DNA of 64,000 nucleotides from JBNAGF01 sp049801055 (GCF_049801055.1 NZ_JBNAGF010000013.1:62001-126000), one strand, 5' to 3'. Positions 42,853 through 51,842 are shown, numbered from the stretch's first letter. The notes: a model not told the origin generated them from the sequence alone. Numbers and translations: made by a program.

Positions 42853-44772
42853 TTATACCTCCCTGATGGGAAGGCTTCTTTCGACCTTCCCTACTTCCCC
42901 GGTCTCGTAAGTCACCTGCGCGCTTACATGGACCTCTTTTGAACCGTCGTAGAGCGCCGCGATCACGTCAGCATAGCGTTCCTGAACGACCTTCCTCCGC
43001 AGTTTTCGGGTTCGCGTGATTTCACCATCGTCCGGGTCGAATTCTTTCGGCAGACTGACAAAGCGTTGCAGGCGCAATGGTTCGGTGACGGCCTTGTTGA
43101 CCCGTTGGAAGGCCTCGCGAAGCAACGTCGCGACCTCTTCACGCTGAGAAAGATCGGCATATGACACGTAAGGTACGCCGTTCACTTCGGCCCAGTGCCC
43201 CACGGCCTCGAAATCCACGCAGACCATCGCCGTCAGTTCCTTCAGCCCGGCGCCAATCACGGCCGCATCCTTGATATACGGGCTGAATTTCAACCGGTTC
43301 TCGATGTAGTTTGGAACGTAACGTTCACCGTCGGCGGTGTGCATGACCTCGGATACACGCCCCAGAACAACCAGGTGTCCGTCGTCCTCCAGATAGCCGG
43401 CATCACCTGTATGCAGCCACCCGCCGTCAAGGGCTTCGGCGGTCGCTTCGGGTTTGTTGAAGTACCCTTTAAACACGCTGTCCGAGCGCACCAGGATCTC
43501 ACCGTCTTCGGCAATGCTGACCTCGACGCCAGGCGCGGGTTTGCCAACCGTATGAAGACGGACCTCGCCCGGAGCCTGAATCGCGTTGATCGCGCTGTTC
43601 TCGGTCTGGCCGTAGAGCTGACGCAACTTGATCCCCAGGGCGCGGTAGAACACAAAGGTGTCTTCCCCGATCGCTTCACCGCCGGTGAACGCATTCTTGA
43701 GGCGGCTCATCCCGAACTGGTCCTTGATCGGACCGAAAACAATCGCCTCGCCCAGAAGCCGGCCCAATGGCTCAAGAACACCGCCGCTTTTGCCATTCAG
43801 CTTGCGCGTTTCCGCCGCGATGGCCCGATCCATGAAAAAATGGTACAGCCACTTCTTTAAAGGGGTCGAATTTTCGATACCAACCTGGATTGTCGTCAGC
43901 ATCTGGTCCCAGCTTCTTGGCGCCGCCAGATAGAATGTCGGAGCGATCTCGCGCATGTCGCGCACGACCGTTTCCTGGCGCTCAGGCACATTCACGGTGA
44001 AACGCCAAAGGAGTGCCGCGGCAACGGTTATGGCGTAGTCTCCCACCCAGGCCATCGGCAAGTACGCGAGGATCTCCTCATTTTCGTCGAAGGCACCCGC
44101 CGCATGTCCATTCCGAGCAGCAGCAAGAACGTTCTTCTGACTCAGTACGATGCCCTTCGGCGCGCCCGTCGTTCCGGAGGAGTGCAGAAAAATGGCCGGA
44201 TCTTCCGGCTTCGCACGACTAAGCAGTTCCTCACGCAGGCCCGGGGTTTCGTTCAGATCGTGCTGACCAACTTCGATCAGGTGATCCCAGGACAACAGTC
44301 CTTCAACCTCGTAGAAGCCAAGACCGCGCGCTTCATCATAAATGATGTGGTCGATGCCCTCGGCGCCCGCGTCCTTCAGTTCCAGGATCTTGTCAACCTG
44401 TTCCTGATCTTCGGCGATGGCCGCGACGATTTCGACTTCGCCAAGAAAGTGCCGGAGTTCTTCGAGCGTCGCGCCGGGATAGGCAGGCATTGCATAGGCA
44501 CCCAGCAACGAAATAGCCAGCATTCCGCCATACAGCCGCGCCCGGTTGTCGCCCAGGATAAGCACCGCCTTGCCCGGTGTTACGCCGATTTTCTCAAGCC
44601 CGGCCGCGCAGGCCAGCACCTCTTCGGCGTATTCCGCCCATGTGGTTTCCTTCCAGATCCCACGCTCTTTTTCGCGAAGCGCGATTTCCGAACCGTGTTT
44701 CGAGGCGTTCCGCGCCAGAATTGCGCCGATCGTGTCGCCGCCCGAAGACTGTTTCTTCGTCAAATCAGTCAT
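42853..44772 (-). CDS. Long-chain acyl-CoA synthetase (AMP-forming) embedded in ABC operon
   Basis: A 639-residue AMP-forming ligase with P-loop LHSSGTTGAPKG, adenine motif RQLYGQTENS, and the GWLHTGDAGYLEDDG hinge. It is the counterpart of the ligase at 6545-8542 and occupies the same slot between livG and livH. It overlaps livG by 8 bases. It would activate the acid brought in by this importer. The two ligases clearly differ in sequence, so the two modules are not a recent duplication. Confidence 0.9.
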   Translation of the reverse strand: MTDLTKKQSSGGDTIGAILARNASKHGSEIALREKERGIWKETTWAEYAEEVLACAAGLEKIGVTPGKAVLILGDNRARLYGGMLAISLLGAYAMPAYPGATLEELRHFLGEVEIVAAIAEDQEQVDKILELKDAGAEGIDHIIYDEARGLGFYEVEGLLSWDHLIEVGQHDLNETPGLREELLSRAKPEDPAIFLHSSGTTGAPKGIVLSQKNVLAAARNGHAAGAFDENEEILAYLPMAWVGDYAITVAAALLWRFTVNVPERQETVVRDMREIAPTFYLAAPRSWDQMLTTIQVGIENSTPLKKWLYHFFMDRAIAAETRKLNGKSGGVLEPLGRLLGEAIVFGPIKDQFGMSRLKNAFTGGEAIGEDTFVFYRALGIKLRQLYGQTENSAINAIQAPGEVRLHTVGKPAPGVEVSIAEDGEILVRSDSVFKGYFNKPEATAEALDGGWLHTGDAGYLEDDGHLVVLGRVSEVMHTADGERYVPNYIENRLKFSPYIKDAAVIGAGLKELTAMVCVDFEAVGHWAEVNGVPYVSYADLSQREEVATLLREAFQRVNKAVTEPLRLQRFVSLPKEFDPDDGEITRTRKLRRKVVQERYADVIAALYDGSKEVHVSAQVTYETGEVGKVERSLPIREV

Positions 44773-45571
44773 GCGACCCTCCGATATATGCCTCGATGAC
44801 CCGCGGGTCCTTCACAACCTCCTTGGGGATGCCACTGGCGATCATTTCACCATAATTCAGGGCCAGCATCCGATCACAAATGCCGGTGATGACATCCATA
44901 TGGTGTTCGATCAGCAGAACGCTGACGCCGCGTTCGGCACGGGCATCCAGAATGAAACGGGACATATACCCTTTCTCTTCCTGGTTCATGCCGGCCATCG
45001 GTTCATCGAGAATCAGCATCTGTGGCTCGGCCACCAATGCCCGCGCCAGCTCGACCCGTTTTTTCAACCCGATCGGAAGGCCATCGACCAACTCATGCCG
45101 GATGCTCTCGAGTTGTAGAAACTCGATCACCTCTTCGACGATCTTGCGGTTTTCGATTTCTTCACGCTGTGCTGCCCACCAGTAAAGCGCGGTGCGCAGA
45201 ACGCCCGGTTTCATGTGGATGTGCCGCCCCAGCAGGATGTTGTCCAGAACGCTCATCCCGTTGAACAAGGCAAGATTCTGGAACGTCCGGGCGACGCCGA
45301 GCTTGGCAACCTTGTGAGGTGCCGTACCCGTGATTTCCTTTCCTGCCAACCGGACAGTCCCCACATTCGGTGGGTAGAACCCGGTAATTGCGTTCGTCAG
45401 TGTTGTCTTGCCGCTGCCGTTCGGGCCGACAAGTCCAAAGATTTCCCCCTGCCGAATGACGAGGTCCACACCGGTGACAGCGACGATGCCGCCGAACCGT
45501 CGCTCGACCCCGCTGCACTCCAGTATCGCCCCATCATCGGCTCCGATTGCTGTTTTAATCTTAGTCGTCAT
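44765..45571 (-). CDS. Branched-chain-type ABC transporter ATP-binding protein (LivG-like)
   Basis: A 268-residue ABC ATPase with Walker A GPNGSGKTT, signature region GLPIGLKKRVELARAL, Walker B LILDEPMAGMN and switch LIEHHM. The His-Met pair after LIEH and the MAGMNQEEK stretch are shared with the other LivG (MAGMNSEEK). It pairs with LivF at 40068-40877. It is 37 bases downstream of an SDR gene. Confidence 0.9.
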   Translation of the reverse strand: MTTKIKTAIGADDGAILECSGVERRFGGIVAVTGVDLVIRQGEIFGLVGPNGSGKTTLTNAITGFYPPNVGTVRLAGKEITGTAPHKVAKLGVARTFQNLALFNGMSVLDNILLGRHIHMKPGVLRTALYWWAAQREEIENRKIVEEVIEFLQLESIRHELVDGLPIGLKKRVELARALVAEPQMLILDEPMAGMNQEEKGYMSRFILDARAERGVSVLLIEHHMDVITGICDRMLALNYGEMIASGIPKEVVKDPRVIEAYIGGSHD

Positions 45572-45608
45572 CTAGATATCATTGTCCCCCTAAGGTTCAC
45601 GGCCAACA

Positions 45609-46463
45609 TCAGGTAATCCGGAAGTAGTCCGGCCGCCCCGTTGGCCATGGATCCCCCCACAATTGCTGCCCACCGTCGATGTTCAGAACTTCTCCGGTTA
45701 CGAATTTCCCTGAATTCGCCGCCATATAGACAACCCCTTCAGCGACATCCCATTCGTCCCCGGCGTGCCGCATCGGGTTGGAGTCCTGAAAGGTCGCAGA
45801 ACCCTCCGGAGGGTAGTTCCCGAAACCGTTGCTTTCGCAGCAACCCGGCGCCACGCAGTTCACTCGGATACCGTGCGGGGCCCACTCCACCGCAACCGAC
45901 TTGGACAGGTAAACTACCCCTGCCCGGGCCGCACAGGTATGCGCGATGCCGGGCATGCCGCGCCAGATATCGGCCACGATGTTGACGATGGAGCCCGATT
46001 GCTTGTTGGCAACCCAGTGGCGCGCCGTGGATTGCATCATCCACCACGTGCCGTTCAGGTTGGTGTCTATGACCGCATTCCAGCCCTTTGGACTAAACTC
46101 CAACGCTGCTTGCGGAAACTGACCCCCAGCATTGTTCACCAATACGTCAATCGCCCCGAACTCCTGGTTCGTCTTGGCGACAAAATCCTCGACCTGCTCA
46201 GGCTCCCGGATGGTCATAGGCACAGCGAAAACTTCGCCCCCGAAACTTTCAAGGAACTCCTTGGCCAAAGCCAGTTTCTCTTCGTTGCGTCCATTGATCG
46301 CCAGATTGGCCCCGAGCCTTGCGAACAAGGTCGCAATTGCCAGCCCCAATCCGCCTCCGGCCCCGGTCACCACAACGACTTTGCCGGTGAATAAACCGCT
46401 TGCGTAAACGGTTGCACGTTTTGATAGGTCCTCCCTCGAAGACCCAAACTGCGTCTTATTCAT
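45609..46463 (-). CDS. SDR of the 2,4-dienoyl-CoA/trans-2-enoyl-CoA reductase type
   Basis: A 284-residue SDR with TGAGGGLG, NNAGGQFPQ and a C-terminal INIDGGQQLWG-type end (seen as LNIDGGQQLWG). The catalytic YxxxK is absent: the region reads IAHTCAARAGVVYLSK, the pattern of peroxisomal 2,4-dienoyl-CoA or trans-2-enoyl-CoA reductases. It therefore more likely reduces an unsaturated acyl-CoA than oxidises an alcohol. ATG 46463 follows GGGAGGAGGCGTC. It is the first gene of the second importer operon, behind the operator at 46505-46518. Confidence 0.82.
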   Translation of the reverse strand: MNKTQFGSSREDLSKRATVYASGLFTGKVVVVTGAGGGLGLAIATLFARLGANLAINGRNEEKLALAKEFLESFGGEVFAVPMTIREPEQVEDFVAKTNQEFGAIDVLVNNAGGQFPQAALEFSPKGWNAVIDTNLNGTWWMMQSTARHWVANKQSGSIVNIVADIWRGMPGIAHTCAARAGVVYLSKSVAVEWAPHGIRVNCVAPGCCESNGFGNYPPEGSATFQDSNPMRHAGDEWDVAEGVVYMAANSGKFVTGEVLNIDGGQQLWGDPWPTGRPDYFRIT

Positions 46464-46504
46464 GACGCCTCCTCCCATTCCCATTAGGGGCAGCTGCCAG
46501 TAAT

Positions 46505-46530
46505 CTAACGGGTGTTAGAAAATTGGTCAA
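46505..46530 (-). promoter_or_regulatory. Candidate promoter with TetR-type operator before the second ABC operon
   Basis: On the minus strand TTGACC (46530-46525) is followed after 6 bases by CTAACA-CC-CGTTAG (46518-46505; the repeat differs at one base). The sequence TTGACCAATTTT plus the operator is almost the same as at 5579-5606, tying the two importer operons to one regulator. Confidence 0.65.
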
Positions 46531-46567
46531 GACAACTTTTCCCACCAGCCCCGCCCGTTATCTCCGA

Positions 46568-47734
46568 TCAGTAAGACTTTGGAAGTCCAAGGGCTTTTTC
46601 TGCTATGAACGACAGAAGCATCTGCGGTGTCACCGGTACGATGCGGAACAGCAGAGCTTCACGTACCAGTCGCTCCACGTGATATTCCTTAGCATATCCG
46701 AATCCGCCAAACGTAATTTGCGCGGCTTCGGTCGCCTCGACCGCGGCGTCGGCGGCCAAAAGCTTGGCGGCGTTCGCCTCGACGCCGCAGGGTTCTCCCG
46801 CATCGTAGAGGGCTGCAGCGTGCATCACCATGAGATTGGCAGATTCCACTCGCGCCCAGGCTTTGGCGAGTGGATGCTGAACACCCTGATTTTGGCCGAT
46901 CGGGCGGTCAAAAATCACACGTTCGTTTGCATAATGCGCCGCTCGCGCCAGTGCGTTGCGCGCAATACCGATGCATTCACCGGCCACCAGGATGCGTTCG
47001 GGATTCAACCCGTGCAAAATTTGCCTAAAGCCTTTGCCCTCCTCCCCGATCAGGTCCTCAGCCGGAATCGGCAATCCATCGATGAAGACTTCGTTCGAAT
47101 CGACAGCCTTTCGACCCATCTTTTCGATCTCTCGCACGTCAACGAAATTTCGGTCGAGATCTGTATAGAACAGGCTCAGCCCTTCGGTCGGGCTGCTCAC
47201 ATCCTCTAGCCGCGTTGTTCTGGCCAGAAGCAACATCTTGTCCGCCACCTGCGCGGTAGAAATCCAGACTTTTTGTCCGTGCACGACATATCTGTCCCCC
47301 TGCCGCACCGCCATGGTCTTCAGCTTTGTGGTGTCTAACCCGGTCGTCGGTTCGGTTACGGCGAAACAGGCCTTTTCATCGCCTGCTATTAGAGGGCCAA
47401 GCATACGCGCGCGCTGCTCATCGGTCCCAAACTTCACCACCGGGTTGAGCCCGAAAATGTTCATGTGGATGGCCGAGGCTCCGCTTGCGCCGGCCCCCGA
47501 CTCGGCAATTGCCTGCATCATTATGGTCGCCTCGGTGATCCCCAGACCCGCGCCGCCGACAGCTTCTGGCATGGCGATACCTAGCCAGCCGCCATCGGCC
47601 ATTGCCCTGTGCAGATCATGGGGAAAACCACCGTTGCGATCCCGATCCAGCCAATAGTCGTCGTCGAACCCTGCGCAAATCCGCAGAATCTGGTCGCGAA
47701 TCTCTTGTTGGTCGGCGGTCAATCGAAATGTCAT
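46568..47734 (-). CDS. Acyl-CoA dehydrogenase
   Basis: A 388-residue acyl-CoA dehydrogenase with FAVTEPTTGLDTTKLKT, KVWISTAQVADKM, RPIGQNQGVQHPLAKA and ITFGGFGYAKEY. The catalytic loop reads FRIVPVTPQMLLSF, the same departure from YEGT as in the paralogue at 3536-4699. Its stop lies 38 bases beyond the operator region of the second importer. It overlaps the upstream CoA-transferase gene by 4 bases, so the pair is coupled. Confidence 0.88.
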   Translation of the reverse strand: MTFRLTADQQEIRDQILRICAGFDDDYWLDRDRNGGFPHDLHRAMADGGWLGIAMPEAVGGAGLGITEATIMMQAIAESGAGASGASAIHMNIFGLNPVVKFGTDEQRARMLGPLIAGDEKACFAVTEPTTGLDTTKLKTMAVRQGDRYVVHGQKVWISTAQVADKMLLLARTTRLEDVSSPTEGLSLFYTDLDRNFVDVREIEKMGRKAVDSNEVFIDGLPIPAEDLIGEEGKGFRQILHGLNPERILVAGECIGIARNALARAAHYANERVIFDRPIGQNQGVQHPLAKAWARVESANLMVMHAAALYDAGEPCGVEANAAKLLAADAAVEATEAAQITFGGFGYAKEYHVERLVREALLFRIVPVTPQMLLSFIAEKALGLPKSY

Positions 47735-48942
47735 AGCGCGCGCCCTCCCTCCAATCTTACGAGCCCAGCCTCACATAGGGCAGCGATCCGCTCATCGTTA
47801 AAACCAAGATCACGCAGAATGCTTTGGCTGTCTGCGCTAGGCGGTCGTCCCAGCCAACGAAGCTGACCGGGCGTCGCGCTGAGATGAGGGACCGGACCAA
47901 TGACCTGGGTCTGTTCGCCGTCGACCGACACGATGTCCCCACGATGGCGTATCTGCTCGTTCGTCATGATCTCTTCGACGCTCAACACACGCGAGGCAAC
48001 CGCATCATGGCGGGCGAATACCGCTTCCACTTCCTTAGCCGTGTGCTGCGTGACGAAATCATTGATCGCGTCAAAGACCACCGTCATGTGCCGCGACATC
48101 TCGCCCAATGTCGCGAACCGCGGGTCATCGGCGAGGGCATCGCCTCCGACCGCCCGCAACAGGCGCTGCGCGGTTTCCGCGCTCCCTGCCGAAACGCTCA
48201 GCCACACCCCATCGGACGTTCGGAACATCCCCCCCGGAGCAAAGTCCATCGGCTGGCGCAGCCCATTGCGTCGCGGCGAGAGGTTCGCGCCAGTCAATGC
48301 GGGAACAGGATAATCCATCAACCGAAGCAGGGCCTCGAATACTGCAATATCGACGACCTGACCGCGTGCTATCCCCTTTTCGCGAGCAAATAGCGCGATC
48401 ATGATTCCCAAAGCGCCCATTAGCCCTGTCGTGCTGTCAGCCGCCGGAAAGCCGGGGTGCATCGGCGGCCCGTCGGGAAAACCGGTCAGATGCGCTAATC
48501 CACTCATGGCCTCCGCAGCACGCCCAAACGCTGGCAGGTCGCGCATCGGACCGTCCTGTCCGTAACCTGAAACCCGCAAGACAACCAAGTCCGGGTTCCA
48601 ATCGTGCAAGACGTCTGGCCCAACACCGGCACGTTCCAGCACACCCGGTCGGAAATTCTCGATCAGCACGTCGGCATCTTCGACCAACTTTCGCAGGATG
48701 TCCCGGCCCTCGTCGGACTTCCAGTCCAGACCTAGTGTTTTCTTGTTACGGCCCAAAGTCTTCCACCAGACGCCCACCCCATCCTCTGCCTTGGGTCCAA
48801 GGTCGCGCATCATATCCGTCCGGTTGGGGGCTTCGATCTTGATGACATCTGCACCAAAATCCGAGAGTAAAGCTGCCGCAAGTGGTCCGGCAATTACGTG
48901 ACCAAGTTCTATAATCTTCAGTTGATCAAGGGGTCCAGACAT
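47731..48942 (-). CDS. Family III CoA-transferase-like protein lacking the usual catalytic Asp
   Basis: A 403-residue CaiB/BaiF-family protein with GHVIAGPLAAALLSDFGADV, VSGYGQDGPMRD and PAFGRAAEAMSGLAHLTG. At the position of the catalytic Asp (YDxxxQAxSG) it has Gly, a feature of a large uncharacterised branch of the family. It may be a CoA-transferase using another residue, or a lyase or isomerase. ATG 48942 is chosen as the normal N-terminus (MSGPLDQLKI). It is coupled to the dehydrogenase at 46568. Confidence 0.82.
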   Translation of the reverse strand: MSGPLDQLKIIELGHVIAGPLAAALLSDFGADVIKIEAPNRTDMMRDLGPKAEDGVGVWWKTLGRNKKTLGLDWKSDEGRDILRKLVEDADVLIENFRPGVLERAGVGPDVLHDWNPDLVVLRVSGYGQDGPMRDLPAFGRAAEAMSGLAHLTGFPDGPPMHPGFPAADSTTGLMGALGIMIALFAREKGIARGQVVDIAVFEALLRLMDYPVPALTGANLSPRRNGLRQPMDFAPGGMFRTSDGVWLSVSAGSAETAQRLLRAVGGDALADDPRFATLGEMSRHMTVVFDAINDFVTQHTAKEVEAVFARHDAVASRVLSVEEIMTNEQIRHRGDIVSVDGEQTQVIGPVPHLSATPGQLRWLGRPPSADSQSILRDLGFNDERIAALCEAGLVRLEGGRAL

Positions 48943-49065
48943 CTGCACTTTCGACTTTGCTAATTTTCTAATGGTTGTTCGATTCCTAGCAAAGGCGAAG
49001 TCGGATCTCAAGATTCAAAGGTAATCACCTCCCCGAAAACGTAACCGCCCGGTTGTTACCATGGA

Positions 49066-49437
49066 TCAGTTCATTGGCGTCCAGTTCCATGGAAGCGGTT
49101 CGTTGAGCGGGTTGGTCATGTGATTGTGGATGCGGTCGAGGATTTCGGCCAGCCAGGCTTGCCGATCGAGGCCGTTCATCTTGGCTGTCTCGACAAGAGA
49201 CATCGCCCGGGACAGCGTTTCGCCACCGCTGTCGGAGCCTGCAAAAAGCCAGTTTTTTCGCCCGATGCTGATCGGGCGCATGACGCGCTCGGCGGTGTTG
49301 TCGTCGATGCCGACGCGGCCATCTCCAAGGAAGAGCTCGAATGACGGCCAGCAGCTGAGACCATAGCGGAAGGCCTTCGCGAGATCGCCCTTGCCGGGAA
49401 TGCGTAGCAGTTGGGCCTCGGTCCATGCCTTGAAGGC
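49066..49437 (-). pseudogene. IS66-family transposase, C-terminal remnant
   Basis: About 123 codons encode the end of an IS66 TnpC-type transposase: AFKAWTEAQLLRIPGK, FLGDGRVGIDDNTAERVM, RPISIGRKNWLFAGSDSGG and LPWNWTPMN. The frame closes with TAG directly upstream (49438-49440), and the first ~400 residues are missing. It marks an old insertion at the edge of the catabolic region. Confidence 0.85.
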
Positions 49438-49489
49438 CTAGACCATGGAGCGGGAGTGCGCCTGGCCTGCTGCCAGCCGCAGTTCCGCT

Positions 49490-49678
49490 GTATTTCGTGC
49501 CCTCACGAATTATGGCCAGCCGTGCGTTCTTTCAGGCCTGCGGGACGAAGCGCTCGTCTTTGGCGGCACCGAAGTGGCTCCGACATTCGGCGGTTTTCTC
49601 GAAGGCGCGCTTGAGGCGGCGGAATATGCCTACACCGTCCTTAAGATGGGTCGAGGGCGCTCAGAGAAGCGCTTATAA
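49490..49678 (+). pseudogene. FAD-dependent amine oxidase, C-terminal remnant
   Basis: The frame ends with GLRDEALVFGGTEVAPTFGG followed by FLEGALEAAEYAYTVL. This is the conserved C-terminal FAD-binding segment of flavin monoamine oxidases (FAGTE-x-AP-x-x-GG-x-x-EGA). Everything N-terminal is missing, so no function is expected. The left limit is approximate. Confidence 0.7.
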
Positions 49679-49690
49679 CTGCATCTGCGT

Positions 49691-50087
49691 TCAGGCTGTC
49701 GCTGGGGAACCTGAAGTAGCGTTTTCTTTTTTGGGCGGCTTGATCCGGAAGAACAGTGCATAAAATACCGGAACCGCGACCAGCGTCAGGATCGAGGCGA
49801 ACGCGAGGCCACCCATGATCGTCGCGGCCATCGATGCGAAGAAGGCGTCTGGTAAGAGCGGAATCATACCGAAAATCGTTGTGCCCGCAGCCAGCACGAC
49901 GGGCCTCAAACGGCTGACCGAGCCATCGATCACCGCCTGATAGTCCTCGACACCTTCGGCGCGTTGCTGATCGATTTCTTCCACCAGCACAATGGCATTC
50001 TTCATCAGCATCCCGGAAAGGGACAAGAAGCCGAGAAGCGCCGTGAACGTGAACGGTAGCCCAGTGAACAGCAGACCGAGAACCATC
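49691..50087 (-). pseudogene. RND efflux transporter, C-terminal remnant
   Basis: About 130 codons encode the end of an AcrB/HAE1-type RND pump: FTALLGFLSLSGMLMKNAIV, VEEIDQQRAEG, RLRPVVLAAGTTIFGMIPLL and GGLAFASILTLVAVPVFYAL. These are transmembrane helices of the last domain. The IS21 end at 50088 cuts off the remaining ~900 residues. The preserved C-terminus is intact to its stop. Confidence 0.85.
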
Positions 50088-51842
50088 TGTGAACCGGCAT
50101 GCAAAATTGACCCTGTAGAGGGGTGATCGGCGTCCAAAAATGACCCCCTTACAATGATGTGGATGATGCCCCCGAGGTCATCGGGGAGCGCAGTGTGGGA
50201 TGTTGGTCGTGGAGACGATAGCGAAGATCCGGCGGGCGTATTTTCAGGACAAGAAGTCGATCAAGCAGATCTGCCGTGAGCTGCGGGTATCTCGGAACAC
50301 GGTGCGCAAGGTGATCCGGTCGGGTGCGACGGAGCTCACCTATGAGCGAACCATTCAGCCGCAGCCGAAGATCGGGCCCTGGAAAGACATGCTGGACGAG
50401 ATGCTGGCGGTGAATGCGCGGAAGCCCAAGCGCGAGCGACTGACCCGCATTCGGATCTTGGAAGAACTTCGGGCCCGAGGTTATGATGGCGGCTATGATG
50501 CCGTCCGGCGATACGCGGCCTCCTGGTCCAAGGAGGAAGAGGTGGCATCTGCCGCGGCCTATGTGCCGCTAAGCTTCGATCCGGGGGAAGCCTACCAGTT
50601 TGACTGGAGCCACGAGATCGTGGTGATCGACGGCGTGACAATCACCGTGAAGGTCGCCCACGTTCGCCTCTGCCACAGCCGGATTCTGTTCGTGCGGGCC
50701 TACCCGCGCGAGACGCAGGAGATGGTGTTTGACGCGCACGACAAGGCCTTTGCCTTCTTCGGTGGAGCCTGCGCGCGGGGCATCTACGACAACATGAAGA
50801 CGGCGGTGGATACGATCTTCGTCGGCCGAGACCGCGCCTACAATCGCCGGTTCCAGCAGATGTGCGGGCACTATCTGGTCGATCCGGTGGCATGCACCCC
50901 GGCCTCGGGCTGGGAGAAGGGCCAGGTCGAGAACCAGGTCGGTGTGGTGCGGCGACGGTTCTTCGTGCCCCGGCCGCGGTTCAAGAGCCACGCCGAGCTC
51001 AACGCCTGGCTCGAGGATCGCTGCGTTGCCTGGGCCAAAGCCAATCCGCACCAGGAGCTTCGGGATCGAACGATCTGGGATGTGTTCCAGGACGAGCGCG
51101 CGAGTCTCGTGCCCTACGTGGGTCCGTTCGACGGCTTCCATGCCGTGCCGGCGTCGGTCTCGAAGACCTGCCTCGTCCGGTTCGACAAGAACCGCTACTC
51201 CGTCGATGGCCGGGCGGTTGGTCGTCCTGTCGAGATCCGCGCCTATGCCGAGCGGGTCGAGCTCTGGCAGGACGGCAAGATCGTGGGGCAGCACGCCCGA
51301 GCCTTTGGGCGCGACAAGGCCATCTACGACCCGCTGCACTACATTCCGGTTCTGGCTCGCAAGCCTGGGGCCCTCCGGAACGGTGCCCCCTTCAAGGACT
51401 GGGACCTGCCGGCGGCGATCAGGCGCGTGCAGCGCAAGCTTGGCAAGGTGCCGAACGGCGACCGGCAGATGGTCCAGATCCTCAGCATGATCCCGATCGA
51501 TGGGCTGGATGCAGTGGACGCTGCCTGTGCCGAAGCCCTGAACGAAGGGGTTCCCGCGGCCTCAGTCGTCCTCAACATCCTGGCCCGGCATCGGGAGCCG
51601 CCACCGCCGCTGACCATCGATACACCGGAGGCGTTGCGACTGACCTGCGAGCCCGTGGCCGATTGCAAACGCTACGACAGCCTCAGGAGACCCAACCATG
51701 GAAAGATCACAGGTGCTGGACGCGATGAGCCAGCTGAAGCTCTACGGCATGAAGGCCGCCTACGATGAGATCATCACCACGGCGGTGAAGCGTCAGCACG
51801 AGCCGCAACAGATCGTCGGCGACCTGCTGAATGCCGAGATCG
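50088..51842 (+). mobile_element. IS21-family element, right end lost
   Basis: The left end begins TGTGAACCGGCATGC (50088) and shows the repeated inner motifs CAAAATTGACCC and CAAAAATGACCCC typical of IS21 termini. istA is complete, but istB breaks off after about 48 codons and is fused to plasmid helicase sequence, so the right end is missing and the element should be immobile by itself. Confidence 0.8.
50200..51768 (+). CDS. istA: IS21-family transposase IstA
   Basis: A 522-residue IstA. The N-terminal helix-turn-helix is KSIKQICRELRVSRNTVRKV. The integrase core shows YQFDWSHEIVVIDG (first Asp), GIYDNMKTAV (second Asp) and GWEKGQVENQVGVVRR (Glu), and the Mu-type C-terminal barrel follows. 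It needs the ATPase IstB for transposition, which is broken here. Its end overlaps the istB start by 71 bases. Confidence 0.93.
   Translation: MLVVETIAKIRRAYFQDKKSIKQICRELRVSRNTVRKVIRSGATELTYERTIQPQPKIGPWKDMLDEMLAVNARKPKRERLTRIRILEELRARGYDGGYDAVRRYAASWSKEEEVASAAAYVPLSFDPGEAYQFDWSHEIVVIDGVTITVKVAHVRLCHSRILFVRAYPRETQEMVFDAHDKAFAFFGGACARGIYDNMKTAVDTIFVGRDRAYNRRFQQMCGHYLVDPVACTPASGWEKGQVENQVGVVRRRFFVPRPRFKSHAELNAWLEDRCVAWAKANPHQELRDRTIWDVFQDERASLVPYVGPFDGFHAVPASVSKTCLVRFDKNRYSVDGRAVGRPVEIRAYAERVELWQDGKIVGQHARAFGRDKAIYDPLHYIPVLARKPGALRNGAPFKDWDLPAAIRRVQRKLGKVPNGDRQMVQILSMIPIDGLDAVDAACAEALNEGVPAASVVLNILARHREPPPPLTIDTPEALRLTCEPVADCKRYDSLRRPNHGKITGAGRDEPAEALRHEGRLR

Noticed and set aside
48968..48981. 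CTAATGGTTGTTCG as a sixth operator
   Set aside because: It keeps too few bases of the inverted repeat to be counted, although it lies just upstream of a CoA-transferase gene.
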